Positions 11,137 through 23,107 of a stretch of DNA of 64,000 nt are shown here, in pieces. The DNA is from Bretschneidera sinensis (taxonomy: Eukaryota; Streptophyta; Magnoliopsida; Brassicales; Akaniaceae). The stretch is taken from assembly GCA_023935145.1 (NCBI GenBank), contig CM043705.1:17882501-17946500 (forward strand), written 5' to 3'. The notes beneath the pieces are model-generated. The model was not told the origin of the DNA, did no database searches, and saw only the letters and a program-made list of their open reading frames with translations. The position numbers were made by a program, and so were the translations under genes. Each line of letters starts with the position of its first letter. Position 1 is the stretch's first letter.

Positions 11137-12140
11137 AGCTAGTTTTTATAAGATTAGAATGTTGATGGGATTGTTGGATTATGATAAAATGATTATCTAA
11201 ATGCTCCTTCATTTCATTATTTGCATATTTGACATCTAGTGAAAGAGTATTAATTCTTGTTTAAATATCTCCCTCACTCAAGATGTCATAGATAAACAAA
11301 TTTCGTGCTACAAATTCAAGACTGAAAATTTTCTTAAGGGTCCAGTCGACTGGTAACGCTATCCCAGTCGACTGATATGTCACTGCTCTTTTATCCAGTC
11401 GACTGGTAAATCTATTTCAGTCGATTGGTAAGTCTCTGCCAATTCTTCTAATCGACTGGTGAGTCTTATCCAGTCGACTGGTACATCTAGAATTTGTTTG
11501 GAGCCATTTAATACTCAAATATTAATTGTTTTTTTTTTGTTGATAAATTCTCTTTGATTTGGCATTGGGCAAATCAAGTGATGAGCTTGAATTTAGATTT
11601 GAGAATTACTTTTGAGCTATTTATTTATCAAGCATTAGCTAAATATGAAACTTTCTATTATATATGCTTGAGTTTGAAAATAATGATTATCTTTGCATTA
11701 AATTGATAATCAACTACCAATAAGGCTTGTTAAGTTTTATCCAATTTTATTTCTCTTAAAAGTTAAAAATAATTACTTTAGACTTTTTGAAAGGGGGAGA
11801 AAATCTGATTTATTGGTAAAAGAGAAAACCTATTGGTAAATCAAGCAATGAGTTCAAACTCTTGACCTTTATTGTTTAAGTGTAAGATACTCTAATAATT
11901 GAGGTTACTTTGAAGATTTATAATGCTTGAAAATTGTTTTATATTTCTTGACATCTTGTAAAATGATTCTTTTCTCAAAATGTTTCATCAAAATATTTTC
12001 AATAGCATATTTTGAGGGGGAGCTCTTCTTTGAAATCCTCCCTTTTTTATTATGACAAAAAAGGAGAGAAAAATAAGAATTTTAGAGATCGTGTTAGATC
12101 TTATTCTTAAGAGTTTTGTCACCATCAAAAAGGGGGAGAT
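11137..12140 (+). other. Non-coding tail of the SIRE-like element with polypurine tract
   Basis: About 1 kb between the RNase H stop and the 3' LTR with no env-like frame. It contains six copies of CCAGTCGACTGG or a variant between 11342 and 11481. It ends in AAAAAGGGGGAGAT (12127-12140), the polypurine tract that primes plus-strand synthesis. Purine-rich GGGGGAG runs also occur near 11803 and 12015. Confidence 0.75.
11342..11481. repeat. Array of CCAGTCGACTGG palindromes
   Basis: Six copies of the 12-bp perfect palindrome or close variants start near 11342, 11364, 11395, 11416, 11449 and 11470. Gaps between starts alternate at about 21-22 and 31-33 bp. A second group is in the 3' LTR (12905-13042). 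Confidence 0.85.
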
Positions 12141-12904
12141 TGTTGACCTTGAATGATTTTGATAGTGACAAAAATCTTAATTAAACACTAATGAATATTA
12201 CTTAAGTAATATAGATTGTTAATAGTGCTTATACATCAAAGGAGATCAAGATTGTAGAAATTGGTGAATCAAAGTTGATGATCTCAAAAGTCAATAAGCT
12301 CTCCAAAAGATCAAATTCAAGGAGAATAATTGAAATGCAACTTCAAAGACAATAGGGATAAATTATAGGTTTGAATCCTAAGATACTTTTTGTAAGCATT
12401 TCAATTGTTATGAGCTAATTATATTTGCATTGCATTTTATTATATAGTCTTAATTAACTGAAGATATAAAATCTCCAAGTTATTTTATTAAATGCAAATA
12501 AATTCTTTGAGCTCAATACTTAACATTCTCTAATTAAACTTAAGAATAATTTATGTTGACATAGAAAATTACTTGAGCATTTGTAATATATCATTCTTCA
12601 TATATCTTGCACACACATTATGCTTAAATTTGTAATATGTTTTGTCATCATCAAAAATGTTTTAATCAAGAAATTGATTAGATTAATTTTGGTGATAACA
12701 AAACACTTTTAAAGTGTTTAACTCGTGTGTTTAATGTGCAAAAAAGTTTGATTCAATTAGGAGATTTTTTGGAACTCAAAAATCCAAAAAGAATAAAGAG
12801 ATATGAAGAAAATTGATGCTGAAAACACTGTTCATCCAGAAAGCACTGTTCATCCAGAAAACACTGTTCATCTTGAAAATACTGTAGCAGCGCTCAAACA
12901 GTGA

Positions 12905-13042
12905 CCTAGTCGACTGGGTGAATAGTATAGTCGACTGGTAAAACGGGCAGAAGGTTCCCAGTTGACTGGTAACACTTTAGCAGTAAAAAATGTGATTTTT
13001 AAAGACGATCCAGTCGACTAGTATCATGACCCAGTCGACTGG
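12905..13042. repeat. Second group of CAGTCGACTGG palindromes, inside the SIRE-like LTR
   Basis: Copies lie at about 12905-12918, 12926-12938, 12957-12969, 13010-13021 and 13031-13042, some with one base changed. Same motif as at 11342-11481. Confidence 0.8.
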
Positions 13043-13342
13043 TACTTCAAAAATATGACCGTTGGGACTCGAAATCTGAGATTTTAAAGGCACAATCAAT
13101 TCAAATTAAAGTCTAACGGCCATATTAATTGATGGCTATATGCATTCAACAAGAATGAGAAGACATTCAAAAGGATAAGAACACACACAATCAAGTCATT
13201 CATTTTTTAAAACTCAAAAAAGCTTTGAAATACTCATGGTGAGCCATTCTTCAAGCTTTACTTTGAAAGAGAGACATTATTCAGTTGTATAAGCTTTCAT
13301 TTGCTGTCTCTCTACTATTTACTTTACAACATCTTTTGTAAA

Positions 13343-13426
13343 GGGATTACTTCCGAGAAGAAGGGGATTACTTCCGAGATGAAGGGGATAGCTTCCGAGA
13401 TGAAGGGGATAGCTTCCGAGAGGAAG
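13343..13426 (+). repeat. 21-bp tandem repeat x4 in the SIRE-like LTR
   Basis: Four consecutive units of GGGATTACTTCCGAGAWGAAG, or GGGATAGC in the last two, stand head to tail with only a few substitutions. Position suggests the transcribed R/U5 half of the LTR. Confidence 0.85.
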
Positions 13427-13717
13427 GGATTATAAGGTTTGTACAACACCGGCGAGTTGTACGACTAAGTTACTTAGTGGATTACTTCAAAGAGGTTCCT
13501 TGAAGAGAGTGGACGTAGGGTCAGAACGAATCTGATATTGTCGAACCACTATAATCTGAGTTTGCATCCTCTACTCTTAAACTATTTATTTACAGCGCAT
13601 TACTTGTCTTAATTGTTTGCTGCTTATACGTTTTTATAAACTTGTATTAATTCCGCAAAAAGTTTTGAAAACCCGATTCACTCTCCCTCTTGGGTTGAAA
13701 CCTCGATCTACAAGAAG

Positions 13718-16700
13718 TTTGATGGAAAGGGAGACTTTGCCCTTTGGAAGCGGAAGATCAAGGTTGTTCTTATGCAATAAAAGGTGGACTTCGCTATTTG
13801 AGAAGATAACACTTTTCCAGCAAGTATCACGGAAGTCCAGCGGATTGAGATGAAGAAGATGGTGTATAGCACCATCTTTCTGTACATCTCGGATAGTGTT
13901 GTAAGGGAGTACGAAGAGTCAGAAGATCCAGCTGTCATTTGGAAGAAACTAGATGAGTTATTTCTTACCAAGACTCTCCTAATAAAATTTATCTTCTTAA
14001 ACGAATCTTTGCTTTTAAAATGGATCCTAATAAAGAGTTGTAAGATAATCTTGATGTGTTTAATAAACCAGTTCAAGATTTGGCTAGTTGTAGTATAACA
14101 TTCCCGGATGAACAATTGGCTGTTACGTTATTGAATTCTCTTCCTGATTATTTTGAAAGTTTGATTAATGCTATCGAACATGGAAGAGTTACACTAACCA
14201 ATGAAATTGTATTCAATGCTATAAGGGCTCATGATTTCAAAGCCAAGATGAGGGAAGTATCAAGTGGAGAAGGGTTGTTCGTTAGAGGAATGCCAGCAAC
14301 TCAAAATGGCAGTAGCATCCATGGCAACTTCCAGGAGAAATCAAAGGGTAGAGGACAAAGCCATGGGAGATCGCATTCCAAACCGAAGTTTAGAGGGAAG
14401 CAATGATACTACTGCAATAAGGAGGGTCATTTCAAGAAAGATTACAAGAAAAAGATGTGGGATGAGAGAGGAAGAAGCCATACCAAGAATGGAGAGGCTT
14501 CGATTGCCAAAAGAGAACAGCAAGATGATGTTCTTGTTGTGTGCTAAAATGTGAGCAGGAGACAAGGCAGCGAGAAATGGATCATGGATTTCGAGTGCAC
14601 TTATCATATGTGCCCTCACAAGAATTGGTTCAAGAATTTCAAGGAAACCAATAATGGAAAAGTTTTTTTGGGAATGATACTTCTTGCCAAGTGAGGGGTG
14701 TATGAGACATCCAATTAAGGATTTTTGATGGAGTCACAAGGCTGCTGCGGAATGTGAGGTATCTTCCGAATTTGAGAAGAAACTTGATCTCGTTGGGGCA
14801 GTTAGATTCTGTGGGGTACACATACAAAGCAGAGGGAGGAAAGATCAAGGTAACCAAGGGATCATTGATAGTGATCAAAGTAGCAATAAAGGGTGGTCTC
14901 TATGAGATGATCGAAGAGACAGAAATCAAGGATCAAGCAGTAAGTTTGATGGCTGAGATGGATAAGGCAGTATTTTGGCACAATTGCTTGGGATATATGA
15001 GCGAAAAGAGGCTACAAGTTCTCAGCAAGAATGGTTTACTTTATGGTGACAAGATAGAGAAACTTGATTTCTGCGAGAGTTGCATTCTTGGGAAGCAACA
15101 TCGGGTCAGCTTCAACACCGGAGTGCACAAGTCTAAGGGGATTCTTGACTACATTCATGCAGATCTTTGGGGACTGGCAAGAACACCAACACAGGGAGAT
15201 AATCGTTACTTCATGTCTTTAATTGATGATTATTCAAGAAAGGTTTGGGTTTATTTGCTTAAAAATAAATCAGATGCTTTGAATAAATTTGTAGTGTGGA
15301 AAAAGTTGCTGGACACTAAAACGGGCAGGGTAGTTAAGGTGTTAAGAACCGATAATGGCTTAGAATTTTTTAATAAGGATTTTGATAAATTCTGTGAGTT
15401 AAATGGGATTCTAAGACATAGAACGGTTGTGAAAACCCCTCAGCAAAATGGAGTTGCTGAGAGGATGAATAAGACCCTTATAGAAAAAGGTTAGGTGCAT
15501 GTTAATTGGGTCCGGTTTATCAAAATGTTTTTGGGGGGAAGCTGTGTCTACTACTGCATATTTGGTTAATAGATCACCCTTTAAGGCTGTAGACCTTAAG
15601 ACTCCAAAGGAGATGTGGAGTGAAAAACCCCTTAAGTTAAACAACCTTAAGACTTTTGGATGTGCTGCATTTGCACATCAAAAAGATGATAAACTTAGCC
15701 GAAGGTCTAGAAAATGTGTGTTTCTAGGGTATGGTGATGGGGTTAAGGGGTATAGGTTGTGGGCTTTAGAGCAAAAAGGAATGAAACTCATAATAAGTAG
15801 GGATATCATTTTTAATGAATTGTTGTTTCCCTGTTTGGAGAAAACTAACCCTGCAGGGGATAGTGAGCAAACCAGTCCGAAATTTGTGGAGCATAGCACC
15901 AAGGAAAATTAAGTTCAGGTAGAGCAAGAATGGCAAGAGGGTTCATACCAGGTAGAGCCTATTGATGAAGGCCAAGCTTAGGACACTCTAGAGGAGGCTG
16001 AATTGGAAGGGGATGATGCAGCAAGTCAGAATGACTATCAACTCATAAGAGACCAAGAAAAGAGAGTGGCCAGACCACCTTTAAGATATGGTTTTGCTAG
16101 TACTAATATAGCAGCTCCTTATTCAGAATGAGGGATTGAACCAGAAGTTTACATGGATGCCATGGAATGTAAGGATTCATCAAAGTGGCAGCTAGCTATC
16201 GAGAAAGAAATGGATTCTTTGAGGAAGAACAACTCTTGAGAATTGGTGCCCAAACCAGAAAAACAGAGAGTTATGGATTATAGATGGATCTACAAGATCA
16301 AAGAAGGGAACACTCCAGGAGATGAAGTCTGGTATAAAGCCAGGCTGGTGACGAAGGGGTTCACATAAAGAGAAGGCATAGATTTCACTGAAATATTCTC
16401 ACCAGTTGTAAAATACAAGACGATAAGGATAGTGTTAGCAATGGTGGTCCAATTTAATTGGGAAATCGAGCAAATGGATGTGAAGATAGTGTTCTTACAT
16501 GGAGAGCTTGATAAGACCATCTAAATGAGGCAACCCGAAGGCTATGAGGAAAGAAGGCAAGGAGATTTGGTGTGCTAATTGAAGAAATCTCTCTATGGCC
16601 TGAAGCAATCACCTCGGCAATCGAATAAGAGGTTCAATTCCTTTGTAACTAGCTTAGGTTTCAAGAGGAGCTACTATGATTCGTGATTGTACTACAAAGG

Positions 16701-17703
16701 CCACAAGGTGGAGGAAGTGGTGATCATCCTCATCTATGTTGATGATATACTGTTGGTTGGGAGCAGCCTGGAAAGGATAGGAAAATTGTAGTCTCAACTC
16801 AGTGAGGAGTTTGAAATGAAGGATCTTGGCCATGCACAGAAGATCCTTGGGATTATAATAATCCGGGAAAGGGAGAGAAACAGATTGAAGATTTCTCAGA
16901 CTTTCTACATAGAAAAGATGATATCTAAGTTTTCTATGGAAGATAGCAAACCAGTGAAGGTTCCCCTTACTGGTTATTTCAAGTTCTTCAGTGATCAATG
17001 TCCGATATCAGATGAGGAGAAGAAGGAAATGGAAAAAGTCTCTTACTTTAGTGCAGTTGGATCTGTAATGTTCATAATGGTAAGCACTAGGCCCGACATT
17101 TCTCATGCAATGAGTGTTCTCTGCAGGTTTATGAGTAATCCAAGAAAGAAGCATTGGCTTGGGATGAAGTGGTTACTGAGGTACTTGAAGGGAAGCCCAG
17201 ATGTGGGGTAGGTTTATGAGAATAGGGGTAAGTTCATTTGTCTTGAGGGTTATACTGATTCGGACTATGGAGAAGACCGGGATAAAAGAAGATCGATTAT
17301 CTCCTACTTCTTCAACTTAAACAGATGTTGTATAAGTTTGAAGGCTCAGTTACAGCCAGTGGTAGCACTCTCAACAACCGAGGCTGAGTATATAGCAGCA
17401 ACGGAAGCCATTAAGGAGGCTATGTGGTGCAAAGGGTTGTTGGAAGAGTTAAAGGTACTAAAAGAGCAGGTGGTGGTGTAGTCGGATAGCCAAAGTGTGT
17501 TGCATTTGTGCAAGCATCCGGTGTTCCATGAGAGGACAAAGCATATGGATGTTTGGTACCATTTTATTCCGAAAAATGTTACGGAATGATGCATTCATGT
17601 AGACAATGTGACCATGGAAGAAAATCCTGCAAATTTAGGTACTAAAGTTCTACCTTTAAGTAAGTTCAATAATTGTCTTGGACTTCTTAGGATTGGAGTC
17701 AGT
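13718..17703 (+). pseudogene. Family A Copia gag-pol remnant (Tork-like)
   Basis: This continues the gag begun at 6047. In order: gag (FDGKGDFALWKRKIKVVL; EDPAVIWKKLDELF; a zinc-finger remnant near 14400-14450); a protease remnant where the usual DSG is degraded (WIMDFECTYHMC, about 14578); GAG-pre-integrase (WHNCLGYMSEKRL, CESCILGKQ); integrase (HADLWG, DDYSRKVWVYLL, RTDNGLEFFN, PQQNGVAERMN, about 15130-15480); RT (YVDDILLVG near 16735; KDLGHAQKILG); and RNase H ([20 protein letters not shown], about 17255-17405). There are stops or frame changes in every domain, for example TAA in the codons after KVVLMQ, and TAG near 17480. The integrase and RT motifs resemble TNT1/Tork elements. Confidence 0.88.
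17280..17529 (+). repeat. Left arm of long inverted repeat (Copia RNase H region)
   Basis: These 250 bp of the family A RNase H region recur in reverse complement at 17708-17951. Loop is 178 bp. The two arms differ by a few substitutions and one 6-bp deletion in the right arm. Confidence 0.92.
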
Positions 17704-17707
17704 TGAT

Positions 17708-17951
17708 ATGGAACACCGGATACTTGCACAAATGCAACGCACTTTGGCTATCCGACTACACCACCATCTGCTCTTTTAGTACCTTCACCAACAACCCTTT
17801 GCACCACATAGCCTCCTTAATGGCTTCCGTTGCTGCTATATACTCAGCCTCGGTTGTTGAGAGTGCTACCACTGGCTGTAACTAAGCCTTCAAACTTATA
17901 CAACATCTGTTTAAGTTGAAGAAGTAGGAGGTAATCGATCTTCTTTTATCC
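17708..17951 (-). repeat. Right arm of long inverted repeat, in place of the 3' LTR
   Basis: This is an inverted copy of 17280-17529. It starts within a few bases of the end of the pol remnant, where polypurine tract and 3' LTR would be expected. The apparent ORF on the plus strand here is the antisense of RNase H. Confidence 0.92.
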
Positions 17952-20257
17952 TGGATAAGTGGTTTTATATGATGCTTTCATCCCCATTATTTGTTACTCT
18001 TGTCTACCCACTCCTCTCTCGGGTAGCAAGAGTCCTTTTGGCTCATTGCTGGTGTGAGCTGTTGTGAAATTTGTATTATTGGGCATAATTTTTGCAGGAT
18101 GCCCTTTCATTTCCTTCATATATATGATTTCCTAACGAATTGATATATGTAGAATTTCGAAAGTGATTTTCTCAGTTTGGTGGCTAAGAAGATGGGTATA
18201 GACATACAGTTGAGTCTTATATCTACAACATATTGAAATGGCTGTATGCAATGACCCAAGTATCCTTATGTTTTCCTAGAAATCAAATGGACCATAAATT
18301 ATGCAAATTTCAAGGAATGTCTGGGTGACAGGTCTTGAGTTGTCCATTAGATTTGGCTGCCATAATTACAAAAATGGTCGTGGGAAGTAGTCAAGTAGCT
18401 TAAGCTATATCATCTTTTTCAGTGAAATTTGAAATCCATCAGTTATGGTGATAAATCCGTTTTCTCTATGTTATTGGCATTACAAATAACGATGGATTTT
18501 TGCACTCAGGAGCCATCAGAGTATACATGGGGTGTTCTGCTATATCACCAAAGTTAGTTTATAATCAATCTGTTTTTGGGTTCCCATGTAGGCTCCAGCC
18601 TCCAGGTGGTTAAGAGCAAGAGTCAATGGTGTCTTGAGGGACTGAAATGGAGAAGTGCAACTTGGAATGAATAAATTACGAAAATACCTTCTTGTATATA
18701 TGTAGATCTTTTGGTTTAACTCCTAAAAATTTGTGATTTTTCCTCTGTTCTTTTGTAAGATTCAGGCATGGTAATTTACTTAGCTCGTTTAATCCCCTAA
18801 ATTTTTTCAATTGGCAGACTCAATCTCCTCATAGCTTCTGTTTGTCAAAGAGAGGCATTTTTGAGGCTACACATTTACTCCTGCAGAAAGTCCAATTAGA
18901 GGTATTATTAATATGAATTTTGTGCTTTGCATCTTCAATAAAAGGGAGGCTAACAGTAGCTATACGTTTGATGAGTGATTATGATTGATGTGTCTTAACT
19001 GATTATTGAGATCTATGAATTTGATGCTTTTTTTTTTTATCTTCATTTTGCTTTGCTAGTTTTCTTTGTTGATTGTGGTGTTTCTTTGGTTATATCATAG
19101 GCTCTAATTTCAATGCCTTTCCAGTGTTTTATCTTTGTACTCCTCTATGGACATCGAATCATCTGTAATTATAAGATATATTTGTGACAATGGAGATTAA
19201 TGAAAAAATAATATTAGTGACAATGGAGAAGAGAAATTTGAGTGTGTTTAAATATCATCTTGTAAGATATGTATTTAGTGAATGCATCTGATAATTAATC
19301 TATGGAATCTGGACTGAAGTAGATGATAGGAGCAATGTAATATTGCTAGGTATGGCAAGTCTGCAGTAATGATGTGGCTTGACCAGGCATGCATGATTTA
19401 CATAAGTTCCTTCTAACTCAAATCTTGTTAGGAAGGAAGTGGGACAATCTGATTCTTACACAGTTACACCACCAATAAAGAAAAATTGTGGAAGTAAAGA
19501 AGGAATAGCCTTGGCAGTGGGTAAAATGACACTCTTTTCATGTGAAAGATGTTCTTGATGGTTAATTGAGATACCAAAACTTGGTCGCTAACTACGACTT
19601 AAAGCGCTGCATTGATCGGTGGAAAATGAGACTAAATTTTCTGTAGTCAAGAATCTTCACCCAATGATAAGAAGGATTACATTCTGATGTTTATGTCACA
19701 AGCGGATTAAATGCCTATATTTCTTTTCTTAAGATGATTGGAGCTCAAACTTTGATTTACAACCATTTCGATATTTGATGTACATTGGTTAGGATGCTAG
19801 ACAATATGGTACTTTGTTTTGACATTTATCAGCTGGCTTGCATATTAATTTGAAATTTATTTTGGTTATACAAATATCACATACTTTATGCATTATGTTA
19901 GCCTTTTGATGATTGAATCTTAATATTTTTATTTTAAAGATATTTTGTAATTTATAATAGAGGTTGTATAAGTATTACATTTTTTATCAAAAGAATATTT
20001 TTTTCTCAAGTACCTAATGGCTTGAAATTTTTTCTCATAGGTCATCGTTAATTATTTGTTGTCAAACTTAGCACAAATACATTTAGTCACAAAAGTTTGA
20101 AATAAAAATCAAAATTCTATCAATACTTTATGGTGAATATTTAAAATCGCCTGACACAATACTTTGTTCAGTAAAAGCTATCCAAATTGGAAACTTTAGA
20201 ATTTCTTCATTTAAAGTCCCTGCAATATGAAATCCCTTCATCTCTTTATGTCAAAAC
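17952..20257. other. Spacer without recognised genes
   Basis: AT-rich, genic-looking spacer. I see no domain, RNA gene or repeat with confidence. A TTTTTGCAG acceptor-like site at about 18089-18097 has no supporting frame. It could be upstream or 5'-leader intron sequence of the GRXS15 relic. Confidence 0.4.
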
Positions 20258-20895
20258 TAGAGTTGTCGAACGTGTGGGTCAGATTGGGTCGGATCGGGTC
20301 AAGTAACATGGGTGACGGGTTAAATGGGCACGGGTCAAAAAGACTCATGTCTTATATGGGTCAAAAAATAAAGACTTATGCCAATCCATTTATGGTAGGC
20401 TGTGGGTTAAACTGAAAAATTAATATTTTTTTCTTAATGCAATTCTTTAGTTAAATTATTACAAATCAAATAAAACTAATGGCACTAATGATTAAATATT
20501 TTTTTTTACCTCACGAACATTAACACATTTGTGAAAAATTGTAGTATATTAAATTGTTAACCATTTTAAACAGTTAAGTTGAGCTTGAAGTAATATTCTA
20601 TGATAAAAGGATTTAAAAAGGAAAAGTGTATATATTATTACCAAAAAGACCATGAGTTAAGTGGTACATACGGGTCTTTTGTTGGGTATGTACGGTTTAT
20701 GCCCATGGGTCATACCCATTTCAATTGAGCAGGTAATGCCTGTGGGCCCCACGAGTCGACCCAATCCAACCCACAATTTCATGGGATGGATCGGGTACGG
20801 GTAATTTTTAACGGATCTTGAAATTTGAACCCATGTCCGACCCATACAAGTGCGAGTGGTGAGTTAAACAGATCATGGATCAATTTTGACACCTT
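20258..20895. mobile_element. Non-autonomous hAT-like element, 638 bp
   Basis: Ends TAGAGTTGTCGAA (20258) and TTTTGACACCTT (20895) are imperfect terminal inverted repeats. They are flanked by the 8-bp repeat GTCAAAAC (20250-20257) and GTCAAAAT (20896-20903), one mismatch. Just inside each end are GGGTCGGATCGGGTC-type repeats (left) and their complement (right; CGACCCAATCC, CCGACCCATAC), as in common plant hAT-derived elements. There is no transposase frame. Confidence 0.7.
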
Positions 20896-20903
20896 GTCAA
20901 AAT

Positions 20904-21846
20904 ACTCAGCAATTTAGAAATTCTCTATCCAGACGCACCTTAAAGATAATGCTTTCTGCTCTTGTGGAAAGTACTACATTTACATCTATGGCTAGCAGGA
21001 ACATAGTAGTAGGAAAAAAATAATCATAATATGCATCTACTTTTTCTTATGTAGTATATGCTTCTAATTAATTTGTCATGAATGTGAGCTCACTAAATAA
21101 ACAAGAATGTGCCAGTGTTGAGATGGTGGGAGAACCCGAAAAGAAAAAAACAAAATAACCGCCCTAGGGTGTAAAAGAAAAACACAGTGCAATCTACTAA
21201 AATGCCAAAGTAACCTTTGCTAGAAAGAAATAGATAGCAATAAAATGTGAGAAGAAAAGAAAAGAGTAAATAGATTGCGGAAATGAAAAAGTCCTAACTT
21301 CTCTCTCATTGTCACTTCATTTGAGTTCTTCTCAGATAAAATCTCTGCTGCTTAGAAACACCAGAAGAAAAAAAAAAGTGCACATAATATTAATGAAATC
21401 TCTTTCTCTTCATTTTCTATAACCAAACGCATCTTTCAAGCCATAGAAAAAAATGAAATACTGAAAAACAATAGCATCATTAATATTTCCCTAACATCAA
21501 AGAATATTTTTCTTGCACTTATTTCGATTAATTCACTTTGTCTAAATTTTATGCAACGGAACAGTGTTTTGTTTGAATTAATTTACTATTACTACAAAGA
21601 AACGGGAAAAGTTTGTATATTTGTAACTTTTTGTATGTTGAGCATATTCAACATTTTTTGGGATTTAAATTTGTATTACTCAATCTTTTAGTTTTTTTGG
21701 CTTAGTTTTGAATTGAATGCATTATAAAATCCTTAAATATTTTTCATTTTTAGGTTATAATATTGTTTAATTCACGTGCTCTTTAAATATTTTTGCAGAT
21801 AATCACGTTTGCGTGTTGGTTTTGAGAGCGTATCATAGTTAAAGGC
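20904..21846. other. Spacer and probable 5' region of the GRXS15 relic
   Basis: The stretch 21290-21390 (CTTCTCTCTCATTGTCAC then GAGTTCTTCTCAG) resembles a plant 5' untranslated exon. TTTTTGCAG at 21791-21799 would be an acceptor into the exon carrying the start codon at 21847. No promoter element can be named. Confidence 0.35.
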
Positions 21847-23107
21847 ATGGCAAGGTCGTTATCAAACGTATTGTTGAAGGGAGCTGCGGGTCTCTCGACT
21901 GTCCATTCTAGTAGAATTGTAAGAACTAACTCATTTTAAATTAGTTATGCAATCAAATTATATGAATCAAATACGTGTAGAACCAATTACAAATAGGCCA
22001 ATTTGATATAATTATGTTGCTTTTAAGTACTTTAAGTTCTTGTTTGGTACACCGGACAAAGAGGAGGATAAGATGAAATAATTTTTACAAACTATAAGAT
22101 CATTTTTATGTTTATTTTTTGTATAGTAAGATCGGATCAAAATTATCTCATTTTATCATTCTCTTAATCCGGTTTACCAAAAGAAACGAGAAGTTAATGA
22201 GGGAATATAGGGACAATACGAGGAAAGCTCTACAAAACTTATGTACTGCTTTAGTGGTGTCAGCAAAATGATTAGGCACACCAGGTCTCCTTCTGTTGTT
22301 TATTCAAAGAAATTCTCAGGGCGATATATATACTATTGTGTGGAAGGGGTTTTACTTATTAAAAAAATGTGTGGCAGGAGTTTTAAAATTCAACATTTAC
22401 TTGTAAATATAATCCAATTAAAAAAAATGCCAATTAAGTTCAATCTTTTCCAGCATTTCATTGTTAAGAACTCGAAAAATGTCGGTCTTTCTTAATTGTA
22501 TTGAATGTTAAGTTTAGATACTGTTAATTCAAGTTATCTGTTGCTTGATCGTTGATAATTTCATTTTGCAATCGTATACTATGAGCTATGTTGTGCTACT
22601 CATTTATGATGGTTTGTTCTCTTCTCCACATCTATTAATTCAATGTCAATTTAACTTGCTTTGTTCTTTATTGGCTTGTTGGATTGTAATTATCTTCAGT
22701 GTGATACATTTTTCAATTACTATGTGGCAGAATGGGTTCTGCTTCTTGCTGGGTTTTGGTACTTTTGGATTTCAAAATACATGCAAGTCGACATCAGTTG
22801 AAACCAAAACTTAAGAGTTTAAGTTTTGTGTAATTCCTTTCAAATTCTGACGTGTTGAAATTCAAAAGATTGATTTTTGCCTTGTTTTGTTGCAGATTTA
22901 GCCTCATTTTTCTGTTTTGAATTACATTAACATCAATAAGAATGGGAGAGGTGCAAATTTGATCATTATTGCCCACATTTTAAATATTTTCTATAAAAAA
23001 TGTTGAAACTGACATAGTGGAATATCAAAATTGGCAGGAGATTTATGCTTTTATGTTTGTTTGTGTGAGTTTAACAAGAAAATGCTGGATTTGCTGAGCT
23101 AAGTAGC

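Larger units (their letters stand above)
6074..13712 (+). mobile_element. SIRE-like Copia element inserted in family A gag
   Basis: The element is 7.6 kb, bounded by TGTTGACC (6074) and ...CTACA (13712), and flanked by the 5-bp duplication AGAAG. The 3' LTR is 12141-13712. The 5' LTR survives only as its first ~436 bp (6074-6509), fused directly into gag, so the rest of that LTR, the primer site and the gag start are deleted. The polyprotein frame carries four nonsense codons and one frameshift. A roughly 1-kb non-coding region lies between RNase H and the 3' LTR, a layout seen in SIRE/Maximus elements, where an extra region follows pol. Confidence 0.87.
12141..13712 (+). mobile_element. 3' LTR of the SIRE-like element
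   Basis: It begins TGTTGACC directly after the polypurine tract and ends CTACA before the target repeat AGAAG, 1572 bp in all. Internal features are: a short repeat of CTGTTCATCCAGAAA (about 12825-12885), five CAGTCGACTGG-type palindromes (12905-13042), and a 21-bp tandem repeat GGGATTACTTCCGAGAAGAAG x4 (13343-13426). Confidence 0.85.
4979..17707 (+). mobile_element. Family A Copia element (Tork-like) split by a SIRE-like insertion, 3' LTR lost
   Basis: The parts are: 5' LTR (4979-5806), primer-binding site (5808-5819), leader, gag start codon at 6047, then the SIRE-like insertion 6074-13712 flanked by AGAAG (6069-6073 and 13713-13717), then the rest of gag-pol (13718 to about 17703). Nine codons precede the insertion (MGSNFIVEK) and the same frame resumes after the target repeat at FDGKGDF, so both sides belong to one element. 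The domain order gag-PR-IN-RT-RNase H is Copia. No 3' LTR follows; an inverted copy of its RNase H region lies there instead. Many stops make it non-autonomous. Confidence 0.87.

Noticed and set aside
11342..11481. Regularly spaced palindromes considered as a CRISPR array
   Set aside because: Repeats are 12 bp, variable, with short similar spacers, and lie in a plant retrotransposon.
17703..17885. 60-codon plus-strand ORF after the Copia remnant
   Set aside because: It is the antisense of the RNase H region, created by the inverted repeat.
20227..20845. Short ORFs rich in Gly and Arg
   Set aside because: They read through GGGTCGG repeats of a non-coding hAT-like element.
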